Assembly: GCA_038503035.1 (NCBI GenBank)
Contig: JAVSML010024360.1
Span: 630,806-694,805 of the forward strand
From: Crocodylus rhombifer
Taxonomy: Eukaryota > Chordata > Crocodylia > Crocodylidae
DNA: 64,000 bases
Direction of reading: 5' to 3'
Position numbers and translations under genes: made by a program. Below, in pieces: positions 33,464 to 45,548 of this stretch; within the stretch, counting starts at the first letter, position 1; every line of letters begins with the position of its first letter. A model generated the notes under the pieces. The model saw only the letters and a program-made list of their open reading frames with translations, was not told the DNA's origin and searched no databases.

Positions 33464-34729
33464 GGTTTTCTTCAGATGATACCCCCTCAGACAGATTTCT
33501 CAATAGAAGGGTAAAATATGGCTATGCAATAGGTACTCCCGAGTCCTCTTTCAACTTAACTAGTTTTCTGTCATTTCCCCCCTACATTCCTATTCTCTTT
33601 AAACCTCTTATAGCATTTGTTTCACTTTAGTTTATTTGCTGTCGTCTGTCAGTTGTCCACTCTATAGTTTGCAACTTGGCCTTTTTGGGGGTGATTACCA
33701 TGATGGTATGCAGTTTGCAACTTTGGCTATCCAAGGCTGAAGCAAGAGTCCACAACTTCCCTTACTTTGCAGGCCCCTGAGTTGGAGTTTGCTGTTTTTC
33801 TAAAACGAAATATTTAAATCTTGAAAAGCATAGAGAAAAAATTATTTAATGAACTTGAATGCATTCCTTGTCTCATTTAGGCTTCAGGTGGTGCTGGAAG
33901 CTAAGCTTAGTAAAGCTGTGTTTTCTAAAAGTATGGGCAAGGGGGGACATTCGCTCAGAATGCAATATTAGAGTGATCTGTCTCCATGTGTCAGGCATCC
34001 AGCATTCTGGTTGTCACCTGCCTTGTCAGAGTGATTATCCTTGCCTATGTTAGATGCACTTTCTGTGCCTCAGCTATCTCTCTCTGCAGACATATCCCTG
34101 ATCCTAGCCAGTCCAATACATTCTTTTAATACTGTTTTGTGGCCATTCTTGTCCACAGCAGTAATTCTCTTTCTTCAGAGATGGAGAGTCTTCCTTCTGC
34201 TCTGGGCAGGGAATGTTATTAGACAGTACCAGATACCACTTGCCCCACTGAAACACAGCAGAGAGATGAAAATTGTCTGGTTTTTAGTAATGCATGCAAA
34301 TAGTTGTAACGTGTTTCCCTTTTTGTCACCTTTCCTCTTCCTGATCACTCATAAATATACCAAAGAATGGAGAACATTAGGGTACCATGCTATCAGCAGC
34401 CAGCCATATTGATATGTTACCACCTACCCTACTGTTTTTGAGGGTTTTTTACCCTTTTTTAAACTACTCTCCAGGCATGTAGGCTTCTGTGGCTGCCTCT
34501 TTTGAGGGACATTATCAAAGGATGTTTGAATGTCCTAATACTTTTACATTTGCATAGTTTGTCTTTTACCCAAGAATCTTAGGATGGAAACAGGCATAAA
34601 CTTTTGTCACTCTTGTGTTGCCATAAAATGTTTTTCATGCCACAAATGCCCGAAACTTGTGGCTGCAGCAAAAGCGGTATATATTTCTGTTGCTGTTTTG
34701 CAGCAGGCATCTGTTTACTTTATGGCCCA
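33464..34729. other. Unique AT-rich DNA, nothing recognised
   Basis: Frames of up to 123 codons (34041-34412) have no recognisable domain. Confidence 0.45.
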
Positions 34730-35060
34730 AAAGCACAGGCTGCCCAGGTTCTCTTGCCATCCCAGGCAGGTGCTCTGGGGCCCTGAGAAGTCACCCCAGG
34801 AATTCCCATGAAGCTGGACCCTTCAAGCCCTGGGTGTATATGCCTGGCTGTCCCCACTTACTGAGACAAGCCCTAGGCATTTCCCTGGATAAAATGGTGT
34901 TGTATCTCAGTAAGCAACTTTCCCAGCTTATGGAGATGTCCCAGGCATCCCAGGGGCATGTCTCAGTAAATGAACAAAGCTGGTCAGGTGATCCTAAGAT
35001 TTGAGGGGTCTGATCCTGCATGGGATCAGGGTGTATCAAACTGGGCTCTTCAGTCCTCAG
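34730..35060. repeat. Possible MITE with inverted TTACTGAGACA motifs
   Basis: TTACTGAGACA (near 34858) is matched by its exact inverse TGTCTCAGTAA (near 34960), with a third ATCTCAGTAAG between them. This suggests a small inverted-repeat element, but its outer ends are not clear. Confidence 0.3.
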
Positions 35061-35539
35061 GAGAACATATTGCCTGTTGTCACACAGCATCAAAGGGCAG
35101 GACAACAGGGAATGTATATGTTTTGTCCAATGAAACAGATGAGCTGTGCCAGGTCATGTTCCGGCATAGCTGATCTGCTTCATTTGGCAACATTTATTTC
35201 TAGCCTTAGTCAAAGGTATTCATTTTAGATTGTAGTGCAGAGTTTTTTGTACTTGTTTCTGCAAGTAACTTTTTTAACAGTTGTCTGATTGTGAAGCAAA
35301 ACTCACTGATGTATGATATTTGGGGATACCTATAGACTTATTGGATTTATGTCTCTGGCCAGGGATGAGTCTGACCATATATCCAGCTCTTTGCAATAGG
35401 TGACAGTACTAAATTTAGAGAGAATGGCAAAGAAGACCTCTAGAAGTCAGGTCTGATGGAATGTCCCACACATTTTCTAATAGGAGTTAGGGGTACAGCT
35501 TCTGAATCAAAACTCCCTAAACCTTAAATGATGGATACT
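35061..35539. other. Unique DNA, nothing recognised
   Basis: No repeat or exon was identified. Confidence 0.4.
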
Positions 35540-35695
35540 GCGAGTGGGAGAGGAAGAGGGATAAAACCTTGGCCACACTCTCTTCACTCTCCTTTTCAGT
35601 GTCCACCCCCTGTGACACAGGATCCTGAGCAAGATGGACCTGTGGTCTGACCCAGGAAATGGCAGTTCCAATGTTCTGGTGTTCTAAGCTTGGAC
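35540..35695 (+). repeat. CR1 3' end (untranslated) fragment
   Basis: The line GACACAGGATCCTGAGCAAG followed by ATGGACCTGTGGTCTGACCC then AGGAAATGGCAGTTCC is the 3' terminus of a CR1/L3 subfamily whose consensus has ATGGACCTTTGGTCTGACCC. This is a different subfamily from the copies ending in CCCTACTTCTATG. Confidence 0.75.
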
Positions 35696-38600
35696 TCTTC
35701 TAACAAGGAGGGCCATCTCACTTCCGTATGCTGTCAGATATCAGTTTCTAGATCTGAGAGCCACTGTCTGATACTATCACTCAATGTACAGATTCCATAT
35801 ACCCTGCCTGGGCATTACAAATTTCAACCTTCGATTAAGTGCTGAGCTGTTTGTTGGACGCTGCATTCACATGGGCGGCTGCCCAAGATGTTCATCTTGT
35901 GAAGTGTTGTTTTGAAGTGTCCCTATCCAGATCTCAGTCTGTACAGCTTGACCTATGCTTCTCTGTCAAGGTCATGCCCAGTGGGGGACTCATTTGGTGT
36001 TGGTATAAAACACTATAGGAATAGGTCTGACCTTTCCCACTGGTTGGCCCGTTCCATTACTGCCCATAGGTTTGGCTCAGTATCTCGAGTCTCTTCCAAG
36101 AAAGTGTGGGCTTCACATACAAATGATTTTGGACTTTTGTGCTACTTAAACCTCCATCTGTTTGGAGTTTCAGTTAACAATTGATGGAACTGGTGATTTT
36201 CATCATCTCTTGCCTCTATTGCAAGTAATGATGCTAGAATATATCTTCTTACGTTACTTTGCCTAATGCCCAAAAGTACAGGGAGTACATCCGTGTGTCT
36301 GTAAGTTGTACAGCACACTGTTAAGTAGTATCAAGCTTTTTAGTATGACAGCTTCTAGACCAACCAGGAGCACAATATTCTGCTGGGGTGTATACCATTA
36401 GAAGTGCTGTGGTTCTTTAAAGTTGGCACCACATGATGTGCTAGCTAAACATCTTAAGACAGCTACCCTGCAGACATTTTGACCACTGACCTTCTGAATG
36501 GAAAGTTTATACATGAGAGAACTGTCTTATGTTGCTCCTAGTCAAGTTGGCATATGCTCATGGGGAAGGATGTAATAATCTACTCTGATATTCAGTGTGC
36601 TCTCAGGCTCCCCCTGAGTCAAGGAGGCCCCTGACATGGCAAGACCCACAAGGCAAGCGAGGAAAACAGGATAGTGAGCTTATGTGCAAATGGTAATTGC
36701 TGGCTAGAACCTTGATAATCAGAGAACATATCCTGTTCTTATTCTGCTTCAGTGAATGGGAAGAGAAGCACTTTGTGTCAGTAATCAGCTAGTAGAACTA
36801 CCCATCATTCAAGTGTCAGTTGCTCCCAGCACCCCAAGCAGCAACATGTCACTTCTGTGCAACATAAGGATAAATTTTTGCAATGTTCTTAGGGCCAAAC
36901 ATTCAGGTGCTCAGCACCTGTAATTGAGGCCCAATTTCCAAAAGTGCTCTGAAACTATTATTGGCAAATTTTGTTTGTTTGGGGGGGGGCCTGAGCCCTT
37001 CTGAAATGTTTGGCCATAACCTGCAATTACTGAATGTGTGGGATGTTTTAGCTTCCTTCATCATATCAGTCTCTGCATATTCATATTGCTAGAAGCCCTT
37101 AGTTATTATTCTTCCTGATAAAGGACTTTTTCTCCTCAGGCAATTTCCTTCAATCAAACTGTATAGGAATTTAAATGGGGGGAAACTATACCTGCCTGTG
37201 CCACGAACCACTTAGGATGATGAAGAGAAAAAAAAATCCAAAGCAGTCTTTATTTAAGTTTTAAATTTAGTCCCTACTCTGATTCCAGCACTAGATTTTA
37301 ACTAAACATTCACACAGAAAAGAGTCACATTGCACAAGCTGTCCACGTATTGTCTGCTTTAATTATGAAAGCATCAAGCTGCATTTCCTTTCTCATAAAC
37401 CTCCCCTAGCCAGTGTTGCCAGATGTGGCAATAAAATATGTAGCTATAAATCAAACCAGGCCCTTTCTTCATGCAAATGAAAAGCCATAGTTCTGAAAGA
37501 GCCTATGTTGCCTCTACCTCCTCGGTAGTTAGAAGAGATTGTTGGGAAATGATAGGAAACCATATGCCCCATGTCACTTAATTTTTTTTCAGGAGCTGCT
37601 AAGCACTTCATATTTGACATGTACTATTAGTCTAGCATCTCTGCTTTATGATGTTTTATATCTTTCATATGATGATGACACTGATCCATTGATTTACTGT
37701 CATTCTGAGACCGGTAAAGGACTGGATATAGAAGCTGGAAATACACCTAATCCTTTCAAAACCAGGCTTTCAGTTGAAAAAGCAGATAACCAGACTTTTT
37801 ATTCAGGGCCAAAGTGTGTTGTGCAGGATTATTTCATTCAAAATTCAATATGCCAACAGTTTCTTTTCTATTAAAAACACCATCTGTCTGTCTTGATGAA
37901 GCTGACATGGTTGTTCCATTCAGAAAGTGACAGTTTCTGGCATCTTGTTTGTGTTCAGTACTGGTATATGAGAAACACTGCAATATCATCAACTTTGATC
38001 TTAAAAGTACTCAAAACTTAGCTTGTTTTCAGGGCTGAACTGTTTGTGCAATCATGCAAAGCCAACCTATTCAGAATGTATAAATCAGGGTAGCTTCACA
38101 GAAGTAAATGGAGCTACCTGAACTTATATTAGCTGAGGATAGCAGATCTTCCATTCTTGTCTTAGAAAACAAAATATGCCTGAAAAAACTTGTAAAGTTG
38201 AAAATATGTGATTTGGGCATCTCCTTTTATTCAGGACCTAACAGCAAATACTTGCTCCAAATGAGAAAGAGATTGGGCCAGATTCTGCCTAAGGTATATA
38301 AGTGGACTTGCACCTACATGTGACTCTAATCTATTCTACCCTATTCAAGTCCCTGATAATCCATTAATGCATCTATTTTTGTTATATCAGACCATTAAGA
38401 ATGAATCACAAATAGCAAGAAGGAGGAGTTCCCACTTTTTGCATTAACTGACTTTCAGGAACTTGAGGGTGGAATAATCTCATTTAGGCACCTAAATCCA
38501 ATTATGCACTTAATTGGCAGCATAGAATCTGGCCAGTTGTGTCTAGGAGGAGGCACCATAAGATGTAAAGGAGATATTGAGAGGCTCAGCCTTGACACTG

Positions 38601-39964
38601 CAAGGGCAGACAGAGTCTACTTTTTATCAGAATTTTCAAAGGACTGGAAAACAAGGGTGAGGTTGCAATGGACGCGTTCCAGAGAGAAATGATGCTAGCC
38701 TTTGATCAAAAGGAAAAACAAACACAGGTTTCCTCAACACCTAAATTATAATTTTCTTAAAATGAGATACTGTACCACGTATTAGCTCTCCAGAATAATC
38801 CTAACCAGCGTGTACCCCTCTGTAAACTCTGTACTAAAACTAACTACCGAAAAGGCACATATCGACTGTGTACTAAATGCTCACAGCTACCCTGTCAGAT
38901 CTACTCGGGGTACCCAAGTACTAATGGAGGAATAAAGTGGACACAAAATGCTCCTGTTTTGAATAGATGGATAGATTTGAGTATTGGCAGAAGGCTTTAG
39001 TGCCATCCTTACTTAAAAGGACTGAATTCTGTATTTATTATTGAAGTTTAGATATGCATGCTCAAGCAACTAGCTACTTTAATCCTGTATTAAGTGATAA
39101 AAATTACAAACAAGAGAGGGGCTACAGCCATGTGGCATAGAGTGTAGGACTGCTTTTGATGACTTCTTTTTGGAGTATTTGGCATTAACACAGGCTGAAA
39201 GATTGATTTGATTTTGGAGGGCGGAATCCATATTGATATGACCCCTCACGGTTCTGTGTATTGTAACATACTGTGCAGCCTATTGTTTTACCTTGCAACT
39301 ATCATTATTGTTTGGCTTTATCTGATTTAATGTGGTAATACAAATATTGTCAATAATGGTAACTATCCAAAGGTTTCTTTCTAAGAGTGAGATTTGATTT
39401 TATTTAACCTAGGCCAGGTAGAATTTCCCTGTGTAGGGTAAACATGAGTTACATTTCTTTAGTTCCATGATTTTTACTATTACACTACTTTTTTTTTTGT
39501 ACAATAGTCATGCAATAGTAAATGTTCTTTTTGTCTTTCTTTGCGTCTGTCATTTCCACAAATTCACTTCTGTTTCTCTGTCATTCTATAGTGACTGGCT
39601 TACAAAAAGTATGCAGTTAGACACTTAATTTTACGTATGTAACTTTGCACTTTAAAAGTGCAAATCAGGAGTCTGTAAAGTTGCCTGTAGTTGCCCTTCC
39701 CTGCAAGCAAGCACTTGAATTGAATATGCAGTCATAATTACAGGAGCAAAAGGCGCATAATAAGACGGGCACTCCTGTGTGTAATTGTACAGCTAGGGGA
39801 TTTGATTTTCCTCTAAATCTAACAGTCACAACGAGGCAGAGAGAGCTCTGCATCTTTCCAGAATTTCTTTATGTCCAGAAACTAAACAGTGATAGTCAGA
39901 GAATGGTACTTGAAATCAGAGATATACAAATTTAAGGACTTGTCTCTTGTTTCACAGTGATGTA
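35696..39964. other. Longest unannotated stretch of the window
   Basis: Read on both strands, this is AT-rich unique DNA. The phrases CAGGTGCTCAGCACCTGTAA (36913) and AGTGCTCTGAAACTA nearby, and TTAGGCACCTAAATCCAATT (38484), look like scraps of old sauropsid repeats. There are short G and T runs at 36981-36989 and 39489-39497. Frames of up to 111 codons (37539-37874) show no domain. I see no splice-flanked exon. Confidence 0.5.
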
Positions 39965-40880
39965 AATCTGTCAAAGCTCATCCATTCTTCAGACCACTGC
40001 CTCTTCCTGCTTCCTTATGTAGATGCCAGTGATACTAGCAGGAATGACACTGAGCAGATCAGAAGATTAAGGAACTTGGAGCACAAGTGGGGTTCTCATC
40101 AGTTCTTCTTATCCTGGAAGTGACTGTGTAGCAGAGATGGTGGTGTCAATGTGAAGGATTTAACTTCTCTGACAAAGGGTGAATATTCTTGGGATTAGGA
40201 CAGCTATCAGGAGATGGGATCCATCTGACAAGAATGGGGAAGAGCATCTTTGGGCAATGCCTGCCCAACCTAATAAAGAGAGCTTTAAACTTGTTTTGCA
40301 GGGGATGATGATCAACACCCTCCAGCAACAGAGCACACAGTCCAGAGGGGAAAGGACTGAACTCTGAGAAAGGGCCAGAGAGCTACAGAACTGCAACAAG
40401 TGGCACAAAAGGGAAGCCAGGAGGTCAAAATTCATTCAGTGCATGTACACAAATGTGAGAAATATGGGAAATAAAAAAAAAAAAAGAGTTGGAAGCTGCA
40501 GCCTATAAAAAGGATTGCAATCTGATTGGCATTGCCAAGGCCTGGTGGATCAGCTCTTATGACTCAAGTGTCAATATGAAGGCTTACACTCTGTTTCAGA
40601 AGGACAGGGTTGGAAGACGAGGTGGAGATGTTGCCTTGCATGTCAGAAATACATATACTTGTTCCCTGGTTCGGGAGGAAGAAGAATGGGAAGCAGAATG
40701 CACGTGGATGAAGATGAAAGATGAAAGATGCAACACCAGTATAAAAGTGAGGATTTATAAGAGGCCACCTAATCAGGAAGAGGAGGTGAATGAGACATTC
40801 TTCAAACAGGTGACATCCAAACAGGTGACTATCCAAAACCTCTGGGATGCTACTGATAGGAGACTTCAGTTTTCCAGCTA

Positions 40881-41241
40881 CAGGCATACCTCGTTTTATT
40901 GCACTTCTCTTTATTGCGCTTCGCAGATATTGCACTTTTACAAATTGAAGGTTTGTGGCAACCCTGCGTTGAGCAAGTCTATCGGCGCCATTCTTCCATC
41001 GGCGCCATTCGGCTCAGATGATGGTTAGCATTTTTTTAGCAATAAAGTATTTTTTAATTAAGGTATGTACATTGTTTTTTAGACATAATGCTATTGCACA
41101 CTTAATAGACTACAGTATAGTGTAAACATAACTGTTATATGCACTGGGAAACCAAAAAATGCATGTGACTCGCTTTATTGCGATATTCGCTTTATTGCGG
41201 TGGTCTGGAACCGAACCCGCAATATCTCTGAGGTGTGCCTG
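40881..41241. mobile_element. Tigger1-like DNA transposon derivative (361 bp)
   Basis: The left end is CAGGCATACCTCGTTTTATT followed by GCACTTCTCTTTATTGC, and the inverted right end is CAGGCACACCTCAGAGATAT. TA flanks both sides (40879-40880 and 41242-41243). Internally GGTTTGTGGCAACCCTGCGT, GCAAGTCTATCGGCGCCATT, CTCAGATGATGGTTAGCATT and GCACTGGGAAACCAAAAAAT agree with my memory of the mammalian Tigger1 consensus to within a few bases each. The 2.4-kb family encodes a DDE transposase that cuts and pastes at TA; this copy retains only about 170 bases from the left and 220 from the right and has no frame, so it is a deletion derivative. It sits inside a dead CR1. Identity to the mammalian family is knowledge plus memory; horizontal transfer is inference. 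Confidence 0.85.
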
Positions 41242-41249
41242 TAACTGCT

Positions 41250-41370
41250 TATGGCTATTGAGCCAATTATCTGTCCACCTTATAGTAGTTTTTTCCAGCC
41301 CACATTTCTCCAGTTTGTATGAAAAAGTCATGTAGGACCTTGTCAAAGGACTTGCTGAAGTCCAGATAAA
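41250..41370 (-). pseudogene. Inverted CR1 RT segment
   Basis: The minus strand reads IYLDFSKSFDKVLHDFF, the [12 protein letters not shown] box of CR1 RT. It lies between plus-strand CR1 endonuclease and plus-strand CR1 RT C-terminus, so it is either an internal inversion or a scrap of a second insertion. Confidence 0.6.
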
Positions 41371-43070
41371 TGATGGGTGCTGACGCATGTGGAAAAACAG
41401 CAGTTTTTGAGAAGAGGAATTGTGTCAGTTTGACCCAGCTCCTCAGTATCTGTATAACTCATGCACTTCAGCAGGGCTTTTTGATGCTATTATCTTATAG
41501 CCACCAAAAAGGTTTGCTGAAGCACGGGAGCTATACAGACACTGGGGAGCTGGCTCAAATAAATTGGAGAAATGTGGACTGGATAAAACTACTATACTAA
41601 GCAAAGGATAATTACTAACAGGTCTGTGTCTGATCACAAGGGGTTTCAATTGGAGTCCCAAAGAGTTCTGTTCTGTGCCCTGTGCTGTTCAACCAGTGCT
41701 GTCATAGAAAGCTTTTTGAGTAAGTTTACAGATAACATGAAACTGGGGAGGATTGTGAACACGTTGAATGATGTAAGCACAATTCAGCAATATCTTGACA
41801 GATTGGAAAGATGGGATAGAGTCAACAGGAAGAAGTTTAATGCAGACAAGTGCAAAGTGCTACACCTCAGGAGGAATAATCAAAAACGCAAATAGAAAAT
41901 GCATGGCGCCTGGATGGATGGCAGCACTATAGAAAAGGACTATGAAGTCTTAGTAGACCACAGACTCAATATGAGTTTGCAGTGTGAGGCAGCTGCTCAA
42001 AAGGCAAATGTGATTTTGGTCTGCATCAATAGAAGCATTAGTTGCAAGACACAGGAAGTGATAGTGCCTCTCTACTTGGTTAGACCTCATCTGTAGTACT
42101 GTGGGCAGTTCTGGTCTCCACATTTTAAAAAGGATGTGGAGAAGTTAAAGAGGGTCCAGCTACAGGCAACAAAGATGATTGAGGACTTGGAAAGCAAGTA
42201 TGAGGAGAGGCTGAAGGAGCTAGATGTGTTCAGCTTGCAGAAGAGGCACTAAAGAGGGGACATGAGGGCTGCCATAAAGAAAAGGGAAAGCAGCTTTTCT
42301 CTCATGCTGCAGAGAGGAGGATGCAGACCAGTGGCTTGAAGTTTCAGAAAAGTAAGTTTAGATTGGATTCCAGGAAATCTTCTTCACTGTTAGAATAATG
42401 AGGCAGTGCAATAGACTGCCTACAGAAGTTATGGACTCTCCATTACTGGAGGTGTTCAAGAAGCAGTTGGACAGTCACTGGTCAGGGATGATCTAGGCAT
42501 AGCTTTGCCTATGTTCTGCTATGGATATTTCCCATGCTTCTTGGCTTTGCTGGTTGCCCCTGCCCTTTTCTGCTATATGTGTTTTTAATTCTTTCTAGAG
42601 GCATTGGGTCTTGGCTACAGTCAAAGCTGGGGACGTTGACTAGGGTGTGCCAGTGCTCCTACTGAGACCAACACTGGAGGCTCTTGGCTAGAGGGTCTTG
42701 CCCTCTGCTCAGGGTCATACCAGTTGTCATATTTGGGGCCAGGAGGGACTTTTACCCCATGGTCAGAATGGTTTGGAGTGTGGGAGTTTTTGCCTTCCTG
42801 TGTAAGATGGGGCATGGCCCTCTACCTGGCACCTCTTGAGCATATGTTGGCAGCATTTTGTAGATACAGCACATTGGTTGCTGTGGTTCCCCTGCTTTAC
42901 CCTATGGCAGGTTAGGATGGTAGGTCTGTGTTGTGTGGACAGCAGTCTTATGTAGAGTTTAGATTATGGTTTTTATGGGCTGATTTGGCTAGAAATGACC
43001 CTGCTTTAGGCAGGGAATTGGACTAAATGATCTCTGGAGGTCCCTCTCAGCCCTACTTCTCTATGAAAAA

Positions 43071-45194
43071 AGAAGTAGCTCCATTAATGAACTACAGTGA
43101 GATTACACTTGTAAAATTGTTAGTGATATCTGAGCAAAATCCTAGACATTTAAAACAGATATTTAAATGTCCTTACTTTAAAAAAAGACAGTGCATTTTA
43201 TCTTGCAGGTTCATGGAATAATGGAGACCTATGACAGCTATTTAGGAAAATTCTAGGCTGGTACATACCCAACTAAGGTGTTTTATACAAGGCATACACC
43301 TTTAAGTGAAAGCAGCGTATTGGGTGGACTTTTTCAGTTACCTCTCACATTGCCAAAACCCCTACTGAAAATGAAATCAGTGACAGAATAAAATGAAGGA
43401 ATATACAGAAACATGTGAAACAACAAAAGTGCATTTAAATATGACAACATCCTTAAGCTGTTTTCCTTGAATGTAACATACTGCAAATAGATTAAATAAT
43501 CAGTGTCTTCTTTCAGGGAAAAGGTCTATCGTAGATAAAAACTGTGGTGTCTTGCATAAGGTAACATCCCTCCATTATAAAATAAATCCATTAGGAATTC
43601 TAACATCATCTTGTTTCATGCAAAACAGTTTTAGATCCAGTCTTGTTTTCAAACTCAGATCCTTCAAATAATTGTGTTTAGCTGGGGTTAGAATTTGGAT
43701 AATGTATTCCCAGCCCTTAGATTTATTAACTGGCTCCAAGACTAGACCACAATGTCAAACAGCTCAAAGAGGTTTTCTATTTCCTCTACATTTTGGCTGT
43801 TTTCAGATCTGCAGTTCATTTCTCCTGCAGTCTAATCAATGTAGTCATTTGATAAGTGACTCCATTATGTAGCATGCTTAATTTGCTGAAGCTTTGTTTT
43901 CCAAACAGAAATATACAGTAAAAATGCAGGGCTTCCATTTAAGAATGCATTTTTCAGAGGGAACTGCTTCATAGTACCAAACAATAAACCACAGTTAAAA
44001 TGGTAACAGAGGGAGAAAGGCAAGGAGAAAATCTGAAAATAACGTTTGGACTTATTAGTATGAGCAATGAATATGCATGGATGTGTCAAAGTTAAAGCAA
44101 AGTTCTCCTCATGTTTAGTATTCTTGTTGCCTGTTGTACACAGTTCTCCCATTAATGTCAATGGAGACGTTAATTAATCCAATCAAAGCAGCATGGTAGG
44201 ATAATAGAGTTAAGATCCACTCAGGGTCTTCCTGTTTATTTTCCTTCATTCTCCAAAATCCAGGCTTCCTAGCTGTTGAGATTGCAAAAGTAGCTATTTC
44301 AAAATGATATAATCATCATGATCAGTACCAGTGCATTCCCTGTTGAGGAATTTGTAGCCACACAAAATTAAATGCCAAATCTATATTCAGTCTTTACTTG
44401 AGGAATTCATAGTTTCACCAAGTCCGCATGTTTGTACAACTCTGCACCTAGCACATATTACCAGTCAGGCAAGCTCAAGATAATGTATAGAAATTATCAT
44501 ATTCTACCCTTTCATTTAGGCACTGCACTCAATTTTACAGCCCTTCATCATCGACTTATGCACGTGAGTAAGGTATATAAACTTAAGTCTTACAAGGAGA
44601 CTTTTATAACTCATAAGATTTGGTATTTCTCCAGAGAAGGATAATTTTGTCTCCCACTCCCAATTATAATGTCCTTCCTCATTAAAGACTGTTATATTTG
44701 AAGCCATCACGACTCATTCAGTTTTAAAGCTGATTAGCAAATAAGTATTTTCTCTGAAAAAAAAAATTCCTTTTTTACTTTTGGGTGGGAAACTGAAAAC
44801 AAGAGAAACACAAAATGTTTTTAGGTTTCACCTGAAAAGTCTGAAAACAAAAAACAGTTCTGCAAAAAAAATCACTTTGGAAACTAGGCCATTCTTCTTT
44901 ACAAGATTTTGTTTGTTATAGAAAATACTGTACTAGCTCTATCTGATTTGTAAAAGAGAGTGTACTTTGATCATGTTTCCCACATTTTTTTTTTACTATG
45001 GGTAGTTTGGAGCTGTAACCTTAGCTGCAGTCAGAATGTCACATTGGCTTATTCTGCTGGCCATGCACCTAACAGAGTTTGGATGCAAGCGAGTCAAAGG
45101 GCATGACTCTCATTATTTAAACTCTGTGTCTATTTTCTTTGAGACTAGATACCTCATCTCATTGTTTCCCTTGCTGTCTGACAGACAGGGATCT
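43071..45194. other. AT-rich unique DNA, nothing recognised
   Basis: No repeats or exons were identified. A-runs and T-runs near 44757-44766 and 44986-44994. Confidence 0.45.
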
Positions 45195-45548
45195 GGATAA
45201 AAACAAAAGGTGGAAGCTGCTCCAGTGTGCTGGAATTCCAGTGCATCAGAGCAGACTTGAATAATCGCTCAATTAATCAAGTCTGCTGGAGCGTGGCAAT
45301 TGCTGTGCTCCAGTAGCCTCCTGTGTCTTGTGTATCAGTGTCCCCACACTTAAACATAGTAGCAGGGGCACTTGAACTAAAGCTCATCCAACAAGCTTTA
45401 GTTCAAGTGCCCCTACCACCAGTTTTAAGTGCAGGGATGCTGATACAGGAGACATGGTGGTACTTTAATCCGAGCGGTTCTTGGAGCTGCTTTAATTAAA
45501 GCACCACCTCCCCTTCCCCCAAAACACATGTAAAAGTGCCCAAATTGG
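45195..45548 (-). mobile_element. MITE copy B with long central palindrome
   Basis: An inverted relative of the 28088-28402 element. Its centre is a long palindrome: 21 perfect base pairs pair 45364-45384 (starting AGGGGCACTTGAACTAAA) with 45394-45414 around a 9-base loop, and the arms extend imperfectly outward to about 45330 and 45450 through GTATCAGTGTCCC / GGGATGCTGATAC. GTGCTGGAATTCCAGTGCAT near the left and GCTTTAATTAAAGC near the right are also self-complementary. A nonautonomous element; the transposase source is unknown. Confidence 0.7.

Larger units (their letters stand above)
39965..43070 (+). pseudogene. Long CR1 LINE: ORF1 hydrolase end, endonuclease, rearranged RT, 3' end
   Basis: The longest CR1 here. 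40020-40300 holds the end of an ORF1 esterase-like (SGNH) domain: DASDTSRNDTEQIRR, then DGIHLTRMGKSIFG and LPNLIKRALNLF. ORF2 starts near 40440 with CMYTNVRNMGNK and DLIGI-like endonuclease blocks (NLIGIAKAWW, FQKDRVGRRGGDVALHVRN, YKRPPNQEEEVNETFF). The endonuclease is cut at 40880 by a Tigger1-like insertion. After that a piece of RT lies in the opposite orientation (41250-41370, DFSKSFDKV), and the RT C-terminal part resumes on the plus strand (RLERWDRVNRKKFNADKCKV, FWSPHFKKDVEKLKRVQ). It ends in GGTCCCTCTCAGCCCTACTT (43039-43058). Many stops. It was never functional in this form. Confidence 0.85.
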
